A stretch of DNA of 64,000 nt from Dictyobacter arantiisoli (GCF_008326305.1 NZ_BIXY01000022.1:1-64000); one strand, 5' to 3'; shown: positions 47,201 to 57,610, counted from the stretch's first letter. Notes: a model not told the origin generated them from the sequence alone. Translations and numbers: made by a program.

Positions 47201-50200
47201 CAGCAGATCTGGCGACAGGTCCTGGATGTACCTGAGGTTGGACGCAACGATGATTTCTTCCAGTCAGGTGGGCATTCCTTGCTAGGTACACGCATGATTG
47301 CTCAGGTGCGCTCGGCTATCGGTATCGAAATCCCTATCGCCTGGCTGTTTGAAACGCCAACAGTTGCCGGACTCTCCTTACGTATCGAGGATGTCCTACG
47401 CCAGGGACACGGCCTCTCCCGGCCACCGCTCGTACCAGCTGCACGTGATGAGTTCCTGCCTCTTTCGTTCGCGCAACAACGCCTCTGGTTCCTGGATCAA
47501 TTGGACCCTGGTAGCACCACTTATGTTATTCCGCGGGTTATCCATTTACAGGGAAAACTGGATCGCCCGGCCATCCAGCAGGCTCTGCATACCGTAATCC
47601 AACGCCATGAAAATCTGCGCACCTCGTTTCCCAGCCGTCATGGAGAACCCTGGCAACGCATCAGCCCACACTCTCTGACGCACCTGATCTTATTGGATTT
47701 GCGTTCTCTTTCACCGGCCACACGCGAAGAACAGGCCCGGCAACTCGTCCAACAAGGATTTGAGCATCCCTTCGATCTGGAACAGGGGCCACTATTATAT
47801 AGCTGGTTACTCCAACTCGCGGAGGAGGAGCATATCCTCTTACTTACAATGCATCATATTATCTCCGATGGCTGGTCGAGTGGACGCCTGGTACAAGAGA
47901 TGACGACCCTCTATGAGGCATCGCAGCGTGGAATAGACGCGAAACTTCCGATACTACCCATTCAGTATGCCGACTTTGCGCTCTGGCAACGCTCCTGGCT
48001 ACAAGGCGAGGTGTTAGAACGCCAACTGGACTACTGGAAAACGCAGTTATTCGGACTCGCCCCGCTGGATCTGCCAACCGATCACCCTCGGCAGGCCATG
48101 CAGAGCTTCCAGGGAGCCCGACAACAGCTACAATTAACACCGGAATTGACACAACAGTTGCATGCACTCTCACAACGTGAGGGCGTCACTCTCTTCATGA
48201 CACTACTGGCTGCTTTCCAGGTATTACTTGCTCGCTATAGTGGACAACGTGATATCGCCGTTGGCACTCCCATTGCCAATCGTACACATGAAGAGCTGGA
48301 GGGGTTAATTGGTTTCTTTGTCAATATGCTGGTAATGCGCAGTAATCTCTCGGAGAATCCTGCCTTTATCGATCTCCTCAAACAGGTACGTACGACAGCG
48401 CTGGGAGCCTATGCGCATCAAGATGTACCCTTTGAGCAGGTCGTAGAGGCGGTACCGTTTCCACGTGTGGGAACCCGCTCACCGCTCTTCCAGGTGGTCT
48501 TTGCGCTGCAAAACGCTCCCGAAGCAACCGTAGCCGCAGAGCCATTTCCCTTACAGGCAAAAGAGGATGATGATGACCTGAGTCTGAACACCGCCAAATT
48601 TGAACTGACATTAATTATGTACGAAGGCAAACAGGGACTACACACAACGTTGGAATACGCGACAGAGCTGTTCACCGAAGCCTTTATTACACACTTCTTG
48701 TCTCATTGGCAGCAGCTACTGGCAGCGATTGTCGCTACTCCCACACAACCTGTTTTCGCCCTGCCTCTGTTGGATACCGCGCAACTCCTCACACTGGAAG
48801 ACCTGGATTACCAGGAACATCCACGTCAGATAACCATCGATGGATCACTGATCTCACTGGATAAACTAGAAACAGTCATGCTCAACCAGACGACGATCCA
48901 GAACTGCCGTATCCTCATACGTAAGAGTGTCAGTGGCATCCAGGAGCTGGTTGCCTATGTCGTCACAACCACCCAGGCGTCACCTGAAATCTGGCAAGAG
49001 CAACTGCGTGCATCTCTTCCCGAAGCGTGGATACCACGTAACTACCTTGCCATCTCGCATTTACCGCTAACGGATACTGGCGAGATAGACGATCGCGCCC
49101 TGCTAGCAATGGCTCCTCTGACCTCTCAAATGTTGATGCAATGGGAACAGTACCTGTGCAAACAGGAAGGGATTGAACAGGTCGCCGTAGTGATTCAGGA
49201 GCACGCACCCACGCAACTCCCACTCCACCTGGCCGATCTGCTTCCTCCACATATGGAGCATGCGCAGACCAGTGAAATATCATCGAATGCCCCTATACCA
49301 TTGGAACGTCGTCCCACGGCTGATGTTTCCCGTTTGTCGCTGAGCGAAGGAGGAAGCCTTCAAGATCAAACGAGTATGACTCTTCCTCAGATCCTATTAC
49401 GTGCCACCAGGCAGAACAGCAACGCCCGACTCATTTATGTTCTGCCCGATGGCAGCGAACTGATCTGGAGCTATCAGCAACTCCTCACCGAGGCTCAACG
49501 CGTACTGGGAGGATTACGGCAAATCGGCGTACGCCCTCGGGATCGAGTTATCCTGCAAGTCGAATGGAGTCACGAATTCTTGCCGGTCTTCTGGGCCTGT
49601 CAGTTGGGCGGGATGATACCGGTACCCGTCTCCGTTGCTCCCACGTATGAGCAACCGACAAGTGTGAGTGATCGTCTGTTCCATGCCTGGCAAATGCTCG
49701 ATCGACCTCTTGTAGTGGCAGGAAGCAATCTGTCTGCATCTTTACAGGCTCTGGCGCATCATCAGGCATGGGACGACTTCCGGGTGGCTTCTGTCAGTGC
49801 CTTACAGGCGGGCAATCTTCTCGATGAAAACTACTATGAAAGTCAACCAGAGGATCTGGCGTTAATTCTGTTGACCTCTGGCAGTACAGGAACCCCCAAA
49901 GGGGTAATGCAGAAACACTCAAGCCTTCTGGGTATGGCTGCCGGTGTAGCCCAATCACAAAATTTTCAGCGTCATGAGGTCACGTTGAACTGGATGCCTC
50001 TCGATCATGTCGGTGGCATTGTCATGTTCCATGTGCGCGATGTCTATCTGGGTTGTAGCCAGGTCCAGGCTCCCACACAGGCTATCTTGCAAAATCCGCT
50101 CATGTGGCTTGATCTGATCGAACGTTACCGGGTCACAATCACCTGGGCACCCAATTTCGCCTTCGGCCTTGTGAGCAATCATGCTCAGGAAATCAAAACA

Positions 50201-53200
50201 CGACATTGGGACCTCTCTTCCTTGCATTTTATTCTCAATGGGGGCGAGGCCATTGTTGCAAAGGTCGCTCGCCGCTTTATGGAACTGTTGCAGCCTCACA
50301 GTTTATTGCCGAGAGCTATGCATCCTGCCTGGGGAATGTCAGAAACGTCGTCTGGCATTGTTTTCTCAGACCACTTCTCACTCGCGTCAACCTCTGATGA
50401 TGATCAATTTGTGGTGGTGGGAGATCCAATACCAGGAATATCCATCAGGATTGTCGATGACCAGGACCAACTGGTCCAGGAAGGCTCCATCGGACACCTT
50501 CAGGCCAAAGGAACGACGATTACCTCCGGTTACTACCAGAATCCTCAGGCCGACCAGGAGGTCTTCCATCCTGATGACTGGTTTGATACAGGGGACCTGG
50601 GCATGCTACATCATGGGAAACTTACCATTACCGGGCGAGCCAAAGATGTCATCATTATCAATGGTGTCAACTACTACGGGCAGGAGATCGAAGCCGCCGT
50701 CGAAGAGTTGGAGGAAATTGAGACATCCTATACAGCCGCCTGTGCCGTTCGGGACGCCGAGAGTACCACGGACCAGCTTGCCATCTTTGTTGTGAGTCGG
50801 ATGGAGGATGCTCAGATTCTCAATGTAATCAAGAAGGTGCGTGCCAAAGTCAGCTCGCAGGTTGGCATCACACCTGCCTATGTATTGCCGGTAACACAAA
50901 ATGACATTCCTAAAACGGCTATTGGGAAGATCCAGCGTACGCAACTCAAGCAGGAGTTTGAAGCAGGCCAATACCAGGAATTGTTGAAAGATCTGGATCG
51001 ACGACTGGGCAATGCGAATACGCTACCCGATTGGTTTTACCGCAAATCCTGGCAACGGTGCACACTTCGTCAACAGTCCCTCCCAAACACAGAGGATGTC
51101 GTTCTGGTGCTGGCCGATGACTTCGGCATGGGAAGGGCACTGCAAGAGCAGTTGCGCCTGCGTCAGCAGCGCTGCATCTATGTAGAGCGAGGAGCGACCT
51201 TCGCACAGCTTGCCGAAAATCACTACCAGATCGAGCCAAATCAGGAAACCGACTACTTCATGCTAGGGGCAGCTTTAATGGTAAAGCACCTCACGGTCAC
51301 ACATGTGGTGCATCTGTGGGGCAAACACCCTCCTATACAAGTACAACAAGTACAAGAGGAGCAAGCCTATAGCGAGAATGTGCTGAGTATCCTGTATCTG
51401 GTCCACGCGCTCGAACGTGGCTGGAGTCAACAGGAACGGCGAGATAGTGAGCAGATCAAGCTTGTTGCCGTCAGTGAGCAGGTAGAAACGCTCCAGGATG
51501 ATGAACTGCTTGCCTGCACACAGGCTCCAGTCGTTGGACTACTGAAAACCATCACACGCGAACTCCCCTGGCTCGACTGCGTGCATGTGGATGTATCAGT
51601 CGATGATCAGGAGCAAAATGTGTTCTATGTGCTGCAAGAACTCACTCAGCATCAGGAAGATCAAGAGGTGGCCTACCGGAACGGACAACGCTTTGTGGCT
51701 CGTTTGGAACATATTGACTGGTCAACGCAACCAGCACAAACAGCACCTCTGGTTCAGCAAGGCTTCTATCTACTCAGTGGTGGTATGGGTGGCCTGGGCT
51801 ACGAGCTAGCCTGCCACTTATTGCAAGACTATCAGGCGCATCTGCTACTACTGGGTCGCACTCCCATTACATCGGAACAGAAGAGTATGCATCCTCCTAC
51901 TCATCGGGAGACGCCAGCAGCCCGCCTGGCCCACTTACAAACGTTGGCGCAACGGGGAGGCGCAGTACGCTATGTAACGGTCGATGTGTGTGATCTGGCA
52001 GGGGTGCAGCGTGCTGTAACAGAGGCACAGCAAGAATGGGAACGCCCATTAGATGGCATTTTCCACCTGGCGGGTGAATTCCATGAGCAGACCTTGCTGC
52101 AGGAAACGGCTCAACAGATTGAGCAGACGCTCCAACCCAAAATAGCAGGTGCCTGGACCCTGCATCAATTGCTCAAAAATCGACCGGGGGCCCTGTTCGT
52201 CAGCTACTCTTCCGTCAATGCCTTCTTCGGTGGACGAGCAGTCGGCGCGTATGCCGCTGCGAATCGCTTCCTGGAGAGCTTTGCTCACTATCAACGTATC
52301 CATTGTGGCCTCCAGAGCTATTGTATCTCCTGGAGTATGTGGGACGAAGTGGGGATGAGCCTCGGCTATCAACTCAAAGAGTTCTCACAGGCCCAGGGCT
52401 ACCAGAGCATTGCCCTGCACAATGGCTGGTATTCACTATTAACTATCCTACACCATCAATGCCCAACGGTACTTGTGGGACTGGATGCGCAGAATCAGCA
52501 TATTCGTCCCCTGCTGACTGGTCCCAGCTATGCGCTCCGGGAGGCCGTAGCCTACGTCTCGCCTGGATTACAGTCTAGTTCGTCTCAGGGCTGGCCTGCC
52601 TGGTGGGGAACTCAACCCGATAACTACCGACTGAGAACCCGGGCAACGCTTCCATTAACCGAGAACGGTGAAGTCGATGTTGCGCTACTCGGAGGTCAGA
52701 GCTACACATCAGGTCTCCCCATCAGACAGGAGCCACGCACCGAAACGGAGCAACAGATCCTGGGCATCTGGTGTGATATGCTGAAAAATCCTCAAATCAG
52801 CGTGCTGGACAATTTCTTTGAATTGGGAGGACACTCCTTGCTAGCAACGCAGGTAACGGCACGCATGCAACATGTCTTTCAGATCACCATACCAGTGCGT
52901 AATATCTTTGAGTATCCCACGATAGCGGATCTCGCCCAAATGATTGATCTACATCAGCAGCAACACGCCACTACGCCACCACCCATCGTAATAGTGGCGC
53001 GGGATCAACACCTGCCGCTCTCCTTTGCACAGCAACGCCTCTGGTTCCTGGATCAGTTGGAACCCGGAAGCACCGCTTATGTAATGCCCTCAGCAGTACG
53101 TCTGCAAGGAACACTCGATCGGACCGCACTGCAACTGACACTCAATGAAATTGTTCTGCGTCATGAGAGTCTGCGCACGACGTTCCCCAGCCATCAAGGA

Positions 53201-56200
53201 GAACCGTGGCAGCAAATTTATCCCCAATCCCTGACACAGCTATCCTTATTCGATGTACGCCCCCTCTCTCGCGCAGAACGTGAAGAACAGGCTCGCCAGA
53301 TCATCCAGCAAGAGGCCACCTATCCCTTCAATCTGGAACAGGGGCCCCTGCTACGCACTTGGTTACTCCAACTCGCGGAGGAGGAGCATATCCTCTTGCT
53401 CACGATGCATCACATCATTTCCGATGGTTGGTCGATCAACATCCTGGTACGCGAACTGAACAATCTGTATACAGCATTTTCTCAGGGACAGGCCGCTTCC
53501 TTGCCCGCATTGCCAGTACAATATGCTGACTACGCCCTCTGGCAACGTTCCTGGTTGCAAGGCGAGGTGCTAGAGCGTCAACTAGACTACTGGAAGACGC
53601 AACTGGCAGGCTCAACACCGCTGAATTTGCCAACTGATTATCCCCGGCCAGCGAACCAGAGCTTCCGAGGCGCTCGACTGACACTGGAGTTGTCTGCGAG
53701 ACTGAGCCAGGATCTGCGTGCACTCTCACAGCGCGAAGGTACCACACTCTTCATGACACTGGCGGCAGCGTTCCAGATACTACTTGCTCGTTATAGCGGC
53801 CAGAACGATATCGCCATCGGGACACCGATCGCCAATCGAACGAGAAAAGAGATCGAGGGACTGATCGGTTTTTTCACCAATACACTGGTACTCCGCTGCG
53901 ACCTGTCGGAAAATCCAACCTTTGTAGAATTGCTGGCTCAGATGCGCCGGGTTGCTCTGGAAGCCTACACCTACCAGGAGGTACCATTTGAACAGATCGT
54001 GGATGTTCTGCAACCCGAACGCGATCTAAGTCGCTCTCCCATTTTTCAGGTTCTCTTCCAGGTCTTGCATGCTGAACGCTCTGATGAGGAGCTCGCTGAA
54101 CTGCAGATGGACGGCGTTGCCCAGGAAAGAGTGACGGCTAAATTCGACCTTACCTTCGCATTCTCCGATGATGGAGAGGCGTTGCAAGGGAGCCTGGAAT
54201 ATGCGACCGACCTCTTTGATGTTCAGACTATGCAGCGCTTAATTGGACACTGGCAAACACTGCTTGAGGGCGTGGTGGCTCATCCAGACACACGTATTGC
54301 CGAACTTCCTCTATTAACAGCAGATGAATATCAGCTTTGTGTCAAGGAATGGAATGCCACCCGACGCAATTATGCCCCGGAATGGTCTTTGCATCAACTG
54401 ATCGAGGCTCAGGTTGAACGTACTCCTGATGCGCCAGCCGTTGTTTTTGAACAGACGCGCCTGACGTATCAAGAATTCAACGAACGTGCGAACCAGCTCG
54501 CACATTATCTACAACACCTGGGAGTTGGACCAGAGGTACCTGTAGGCGTCTACATGGAACGCTCGCTTGAGATGATTGTCGCCTTAGCAGGTATTCTTAA
54601 AGCCGGGGGAGCATATGTTCCGCTCGATCCAACGTATCCTGCTGAGAGGCTGGCATTCATGTTAGAGGACGTGTCAACCAACACAAACCACCAAGAATTG
54701 GTCATACTGACACAGGCACGATTTGCGCTTGAACTGGCAGCCGATGCAAGGCAGATCATTTGTCTGGATACAGACTGGCAAACGATCGCCGGAGAAGAGA
54801 CCATCAATCCAGAACATACAGTAGGTCCCAATAACGCGGCATATATTATCTACACCTCTGGTTCAACTGGTAAACCGAAAGGAGTTATCAACACACACCG
54901 AAGCATCTGCAATCGTCTGCTGTGGATGCGAGAAACCTATCAACTGACAGAGCAAGATCGTGTTTTGCAAAAAACTCCTTTCAGTTTTGATGTCTCGATC
55001 TGGGAGTTCTTCTGGCCGCTCATCACAGGAGCACGGCTCATTGTCGCTCGTCCCGAAGGCCATAAGGATAGTGCTTATCTGGTCTCCCTTATACAAGAAC
55101 AGAAAATCACGACACTCCACTTTGTGCCTTCGATGCTGCAGGTGTTCCTAGAGGAACCAGAACTGATCCACTGTGCCAGCGTGAGGCAAGTCTTCTGTAG
55201 CGGTGAAGCACTATCCTTTGATCTACAAGAACGCTTCTTTTCTCGTCTGACAGCAACGCTACATAATCTCTATGGTCCAACTGAGGCTGCAATTGAGGTT
55301 GCCTATTGGAACTGCCAGCCCCATAGTCAACGGCACATCGTTCCGATCGGCCACCCAATTGCGAATATACAACTCTATATTCTCAACCAGTATGGACAGC
55401 CAGCGCCAATCGGCGTTCCAGGTGAGCTCCATATCGGCGGAGTTGGTGTAGCACGTGGCTATCTCAACCAGCCAGAGTTGACAGCTGAACGCTTTATCCC
55501 AGATCCTTTTGGAGATCAACCGGATGCACGCCTCTATCGCACAGGTGATCTGGTATGCTATCTACCAGATGGCGCGATTGAATATCTCGGTCGTCTTGAC
55601 GATCAGATCAAACTACGTGGTTTCCGTATCGAACTGGGTGAGATTGAAGCGGTCATCAGCGCACATCCTGCCGTCAGTGCAGTTGTGGTAGGAGTGCAGG
55701 AGATGGCGGCAGGAAACATAGCCGACAAGCATCTGGTGGCCTATGTGGTACGCAGGCCAGAGCAAGCCCTCACCTTAAAAGATCTGCGTAACTTTGTCGG
55801 GGAACAACTGCCTCAGTATATGTTACCCACGGATCTGGTTGAACTGGAGCAGATTCCCTTGAGTCCTTCCGGCAAAGTGAATCGGAGGCAATTGCCTGCA
55901 CTGAAGGTAGGAGAGGCCGAGAGAAACCAGGCGGAAGGACAAGAGCCGCGCAATGAGTTAGAAGAACTGGTCTTGCAGACCTGGAAACAAGTTCTGCAAG
56001 CAGAACACCTGGGGGTACAGGATAACTTCTTTGAGATCGGTGGGCATTCGCTGCTCGCAACTCAGGTCGTCTCGCGCCTGCGACAGTTAGTGAGGATAGA
56101 GCTACCAGTGCGTGCAATCTTTGAGGCCCCTACCGTTGCACAATTAGCTGCACAGATGCAGCAGGCATTGAATCAGAAACAGGAGGTCTCAGCCCCGCCA

Positions 56201-57610
56201 ATACTTCCGGTCTCGCGCAAGCAGCCATTGCCACTCTCCTTCGCGCAACAACGCCTGTGGTTCCTCAATCAATTAGAGCCTGACAGCACTTCCTATAACA
56301 TGCCGGGAGCCTTTCGTCTACAAGGACCACTTTCAGTGGATGCACTCTGGCGCAGCTGGCAAGAAATACTCCTACGTCACGAGGTATTACGCACTACAAT
56401 TGGCATTTCTGAGACCGAGAATGAGGTGGTGCAGCGAATTATACCAAATTGGCCGCGAGAAGAAATATTCTCGCTGATAGATCTGAGCCAGCAGTCTGCA
56501 CCAGAGCAGGAAAAAGAGGTGCAACGATGGATCAAGCGCGAGGCACAACACGTATTCGATCTCACGGAAGGTCCATTGGTGCGTGTTCGTGTCCTCAAAC
56601 TGGGACCAGAGAGCCACATAGTGCTCGCGATGATGCATCATATCATTTCTGATGCCTGGTCCATGAACATTTTCCAGAGAGAGCTAACCACACTCTATAA
56701 CGCGTTTGTCCAGGATAAGCCCTCTCCCCTGACTCCTCTTACGCTCCAGTATGCCGACTTTGCCTACTGGCAACGTCACTGGCTCCAGGGGGAAACGCTA
56801 GACAAGGAACTGGCCTACTGGAAACAACAGTTAGCAGAGATACCAGAGTTAATAGAACTGCCTTTAGATCATGATCGTCCGGCCATCCAAAGCTATCAGG
56901 GCGCTCAACAATCAATATCCTTCTCTGCTGAACTCACGAAGAGTATTAGAGAACTGAGCCAGCAAGCGGGGGTCACCTTATTCATGGCATCCCTGACTGC
57001 CTTTCTGGTCCTGTTGTGGCGCTATAGTAGTCAGGAAGATATCGTAGTGGGCACCCCGATTGCCAATCGAAACCGGGTGGAACTAGAAGGACTCATCGGC
57101 TTCTTCGCCAATACGCTCATTCTGCGCACCAGCCTTGCTGGCGATCCTACATTCCGCACATTGCTGGCCAGGGTCCGAGAAGTCACACTAGGAGCCTATA
57201 GCCACCAGGATGTGCCATTTGAGAAATTAGTTGAGGTACTCCGACCAGAACGGAATACAAACCATACGCCCTTGATCCAGGCAGTGTTTACCCTACCACT
57301 CACTGAATCTACACAGTATGAATTTTCAGGCTTGACGATAGATAACGAAGGGAAAAATACCGATACCTCAAAGTTTGATCTGGTTTGCAGTGTGATAAAC
57401 GATGAACAGGCACTACAGGGACGCTTAACCTATAACCGGGACCTCTTCGAGCCGGAAACGATTCAACGTCTCCTCTCACACTGGCAGGTGATTCTGGAAA
57501 ATATGGTCTTAAATCCTGATCAACACATTGGGGACTTCCCCCTCGTGACGAAAGATGAATTAGAACAGTTCCTGAGTCCATGGAAAGGGACGGACGACGA
57601 TGACGAATAA
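44201..57610 (+). CDS. NRPS4: C*-A(Asp)-T-C-[A fragment]-AL-KR-T-C-A(Ser)-T-C
   Basis: This is a 4469-residue hybrid synthetase. C* has SLHALSADAA (about 138). A1 has the Asp code DLTKIGHIGK. T1 (about 1023) and an intact C2 (HHIISDGW) follow. Residues about 1543-1640 look like only the C-terminal subdomain of an A domain. Then comes an acyl-AMP ligase (about 1727-2255) with LLTSGSTGTPKG, NWMPLDHVGG, GMSETSSG and KTAIGKIQR. A PKS-type ketoreductase follows (about 2514-2787) with GGMGGLG and the Ser/Tyr pair in SYSSVNAFFGGRAVGAYAAA. T2 (about 2876), C3, A3 with DVWHFSLIEK (close to the Ser code), T3 and C4 (HHIISDAW, about 4146) complete it. The acidic tail GTDDDDE may be a docking end. GAGGAG precedes the start. 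Confidence 0.95.
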   Translation: MQTIDLKGAHLSPQQSRLWHWAQDKPWYRVQYALKLTGIFEPMVLQQALQDVVDRHAILRTSFVPIPGIELPMQAISQKSHIFFPLIDLEQLNTTEQQVSQEKHWYELLQRPFDLEHGPLLYAKILRLSSQTHILMISLHALSADAATLTQLSTALFQAYTARLQNSVDEDDPLQYVNVTAWLNELLHDEDAEGSLTYWRKLDLSHLDKQPLPFQRDKQKAHQGWSTAAQDIYQPQQMAIPLSADLQYQLQLLAKRFDVSSEAILLASWQTLLWRLTDDQELLLGMLCDGRPYEELVDLIGPYARLVPITISLTDQRSFSWVLLQMQQLYQQALEKQLYFNWETDGENKQEQSQSFPISFVYESWPVPTTYGSLTVEWQRQECRSELTQLQLYAQQSEESLHLQFVYNALQFSTVQMRRLAGLLVQFLTSATAQPEIAIGSLELLTPQEQAIQQERWRGQQYDWPFIPLHQRFQEQVQRHPSAPALRSGNVLLSYQEVEDTANQLANLLITYGIRPGQRIALYQRRDQWAIISLLAVLKAGGCYAPLDEDLPASRIQLLLQQLNPAMLICSQELQKHLEAQADASLPVLQVESLSVLLEGQPTTPPQVQILPQQDAYVIYTSGSTGTPKGVQINQHNISNYTQAMCNLLDMQAGWHIATVSSLAADLGNTAIFCALASGGCLHLLPYTLVTDGAAFASYVQRYPLDMLKIVPTHLQALLAANATGVIPGQRLILGGEALPWTLIKQLQDSQDIPSTCQVYNHYGPTETTIGALVNPLGLLQKICVPAPQERGHSVPIGHPLANLRIAIWDSQQHAVPQGVKGELYIAGAGVAQGYLGAPELTAERFPTIQQNRWYRTGDIVRENEEGLIEFIGRHDSQVKLRGYRIEMDEIEEHLRNLPTVREAVVQLRSDGPDGATGEPYLVGYIVPWKQPGPEQQTVREALAQQIPAYLVPTRIVNLEQFPLSPNGKLDHRRLPLPASMKQARVVPIEEARTPIETLVQQIWRQVLDVPEVGRNDDFFQSGGHSLLGTRMIAQVRSAIGIEIPIAWLFETPTVAGLSLRIEDVLRQGHGLSRPPLVPAARDEFLPLSFAQQRLWFLDQLDPGSTTYVIPRVIHLQGKLDRPAIQQALHTVIQRHENLRTSFPSRHGEPWQRISPHSLTHLILLDLRSLSPATREEQARQLVQQGFEHPFDLEQGPLLYSWLLQLAEEEHILLLTMHHIISDGWSSGRLVQEMTTLYEASQRGIDAKLPILPIQYADFALWQRSWLQGEVLERQLDYWKTQLFGLAPLDLPTDHPRQAMQSFQGARQQLQLTPELTQQLHALSQREGVTLFMTLLAAFQVLLARYSGQRDIAVGTPIANRTHEELEGLIGFFVNMLVMRSNLSENPAFIDLLKQVRTTALGAYAHQDVPFEQVVEAVPFPRVGTRSPLFQVVFALQNAPEATVAAEPFPLQAKEDDDDLSLNTAKFELTLIMYEGKQGLHTTLEYATELFTEAFITHFLSHWQQLLAAIVATPTQPVFALPLLDTAQLLTLEDLDYQEHPRQITIDGSLISLDKLETVMLNQTTIQNCRILIRKSVSGIQELVAYVVTTTQASPEIWQEQLRASLPEAWIPRNYLAISHLPLTDTGEIDDRALLAMAPLTSQMLMQWEQYLCKQEGIEQVAVVIQEHAPTQLPLHLADLLPPHMEHAQTSEISSNAPIPLERRPTADVSRLSLSEGGSLQDQTSMTLPQILLRATRQNSNARLIYVLPDGSELIWSYQQLLTEAQRVLGGLRQIGVRPRDRVILQVEWSHEFLPVFWACQLGGMIPVPVSVAPTYEQPTSVSDRLFHAWQMLDRPLVVAGSNLSASLQALAHHQAWDDFRVASVSALQAGNLLDENYYESQPEDLALILLTSGSTGTPKGVMQKHSSLLGMAAGVAQSQNFQRHEVTLNWMPLDHVGGIVMFHVRDVYLGCSQVQAPTQAILQNPLMWLDLIERYRVTITWAPNFAFGLVSNHAQEIKTRHWDLSSLHFILNGGEAIVAKVARRFMELLQPHSLLPRAMHPAWGMSETSSGIVFSDHFSLASTSDDDQFVVVGDPIPGISIRIVDDQDQLVQEGSIGHLQAKGTTITSGYYQNPQADQEVFHPDDWFDTGDLGMLHHGKLTITGRAKDVIIINGVNYYGQEIEAAVEELEEIETSYTAACAVRDAESTTDQLAIFVVSRMEDAQILNVIKKVRAKVSSQVGITPAYVLPVTQNDIPKTAIGKIQRTQLKQEFEAGQYQELLKDLDRRLGNANTLPDWFYRKSWQRCTLRQQSLPNTEDVVLVLADDFGMGRALQEQLRLRQQRCIYVERGATFAQLAENHYQIEPNQETDYFMLGAALMVKHLTVTHVVHLWGKHPPIQVQQVQEEQAYSENVLSILYLVHALERGWSQQERRDSEQIKLVAVSEQVETLQDDELLACTQAPVVGLLKTITRELPWLDCVHVDVSVDDQEQNVFYVLQELTQHQEDQEVAYRNGQRFVARLEHIDWSTQPAQTAPLVQQGFYLLSGGMGGLGYELACHLLQDYQAHLLLLGRTPITSEQKSMHPPTHRETPAARLAHLQTLAQRGGAVRYVTVDVCDLAGVQRAVTEAQQEWERPLDGIFHLAGEFHEQTLLQETAQQIEQTLQPKIAGAWTLHQLLKNRPGALFVSYSSVNAFFGGRAVGAYAAANRFLESFAHYQRIHCGLQSYCISWSMWDEVGMSLGYQLKEFSQAQGYQSIALHNGWYSLLTILHHQCPTVLVGLDAQNQHIRPLLTGPSYALREAVAYVSPGLQSSSSQGWPAWWGTQPDNYRLRTRATLPLTENGEVDVALLGGQSYTSGLPIRQEPRTETEQQILGIWCDMLKNPQISVLDNFFELGGHSLLATQVTARMQHVFQITIPVRNIFEYPTIADLAQMIDLHQQQHATTPPPIVIVARDQHLPLSFAQQRLWFLDQLEPGSTAYVMPSAVRLQGTLDRTALQLTLNEIVLRHESLRTTFPSHQGEPWQQIYPQSLTQLSLFDVRPLSRAEREEQARQIIQQEATYPFNLEQGPLLRTWLLQLAEEEHILLLTMHHIISDGWSINILVRELNNLYTAFSQGQAASLPALPVQYADYALWQRSWLQGEVLERQLDYWKTQLAGSTPLNLPTDYPRPANQSFRGARLTLELSARLSQDLRALSQREGTTLFMTLAAAFQILLARYSGQNDIAIGTPIANRTRKEIEGLIGFFTNTLVLRCDLSENPTFVELLAQMRRVALEAYTYQEVPFEQIVDVLQPERDLSRSPIFQVLFQVLHAERSDEELAELQMDGVAQERVTAKFDLTFAFSDDGEALQGSLEYATDLFDVQTMQRLIGHWQTLLEGVVAHPDTRIAELPLLTADEYQLCVKEWNATRRNYAPEWSLHQLIEAQVERTPDAPAVVFEQTRLTYQEFNERANQLAHYLQHLGVGPEVPVGVYMERSLEMIVALAGILKAGGAYVPLDPTYPAERLAFMLEDVSTNTNHQELVILTQARFALELAADARQIICLDTDWQTIAGEETINPEHTVGPNNAAYIIYTSGSTGKPKGVINTHRSICNRLLWMRETYQLTEQDRVLQKTPFSFDVSIWEFFWPLITGARLIVARPEGHKDSAYLVSLIQEQKITTLHFVPSMLQVFLEEPELIHCASVRQVFCSGEALSFDLQERFFSRLTATLHNLYGPTEAAIEVAYWNCQPHSQRHIVPIGHPIANIQLYILNQYGQPAPIGVPGELHIGGVGVARGYLNQPELTAERFIPDPFGDQPDARLYRTGDLVCYLPDGAIEYLGRLDDQIKLRGFRIELGEIEAVISAHPAVSAVVVGVQEMAAGNIADKHLVAYVVRRPEQALTLKDLRNFVGEQLPQYMLPTDLVELEQIPLSPSGKVNRRQLPALKVGEAERNQAEGQEPRNELEELVLQTWKQVLQAEHLGVQDNFFEIGGHSLLATQVVSRLRQLVRIELPVRAIFEAPTVAQLAAQMQQALNQKQEVSAPPILPVSRKQPLPLSFAQQRLWFLNQLEPDSTSYNMPGAFRLQGPLSVDALWRSWQEILLRHEVLRTTIGISETENEVVQRIIPNWPREEIFSLIDLSQQSAPEQEKEVQRWIKREAQHVFDLTEGPLVRVRVLKLGPESHIVLAMMHHIISDAWSMNIFQRELTTLYNAFVQDKPSPLTPLTLQYADFAYWQRHWLQGETLDKELAYWKQQLAEIPELIELPLDHDRPAIQSYQGAQQSISFSAELTKSIRELSQQAGVTLFMASLTAFLVLLWRYSSQEDIVVGTPIANRNRVELEGLIGFFANTLILRTSLAGDPTFRTLLARVREVTLGAYSHQDVPFEKLVEVLRPERNTNHTPLIQAVFTLPLTESTQYEFSGLTIDNEGKNTDTSKFDLVCSVINDEQALQGRLTYNRDLFEPETIQRLLSHWQVILENMVLNPDQHIGDFPLVTKDELEQFLSPWKGTDDDDE
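48830..52560 (+). other. first [A-fragment]-AL-KR cassette (NRPS4)
   Basis: This in-frame cassette starts with an orphan A C-terminal subdomain (ITIDGSLISLDKLE... to HLPLTDTGEIDD). A linker (QMLMQWEQYL, HLADLLPP), the acyl-AMP ligase and the ketoreductase follow. NRPS5 holds a second cassette with the same order and closely matching sequence, including nearly identical nucleotides around 50745-50790 and 60720-60775. The enzymes should activate an acid, reduce a keto group and load the adjacent T domain. Confidence 0.8.

Noticed and set aside
50181-50795. 204-residue plus-strand frame inside NRPS4
   Set aside because: It is a shifted frame of the acyl-AMP ligase. The main frame shows clear family motifs over the same bases.
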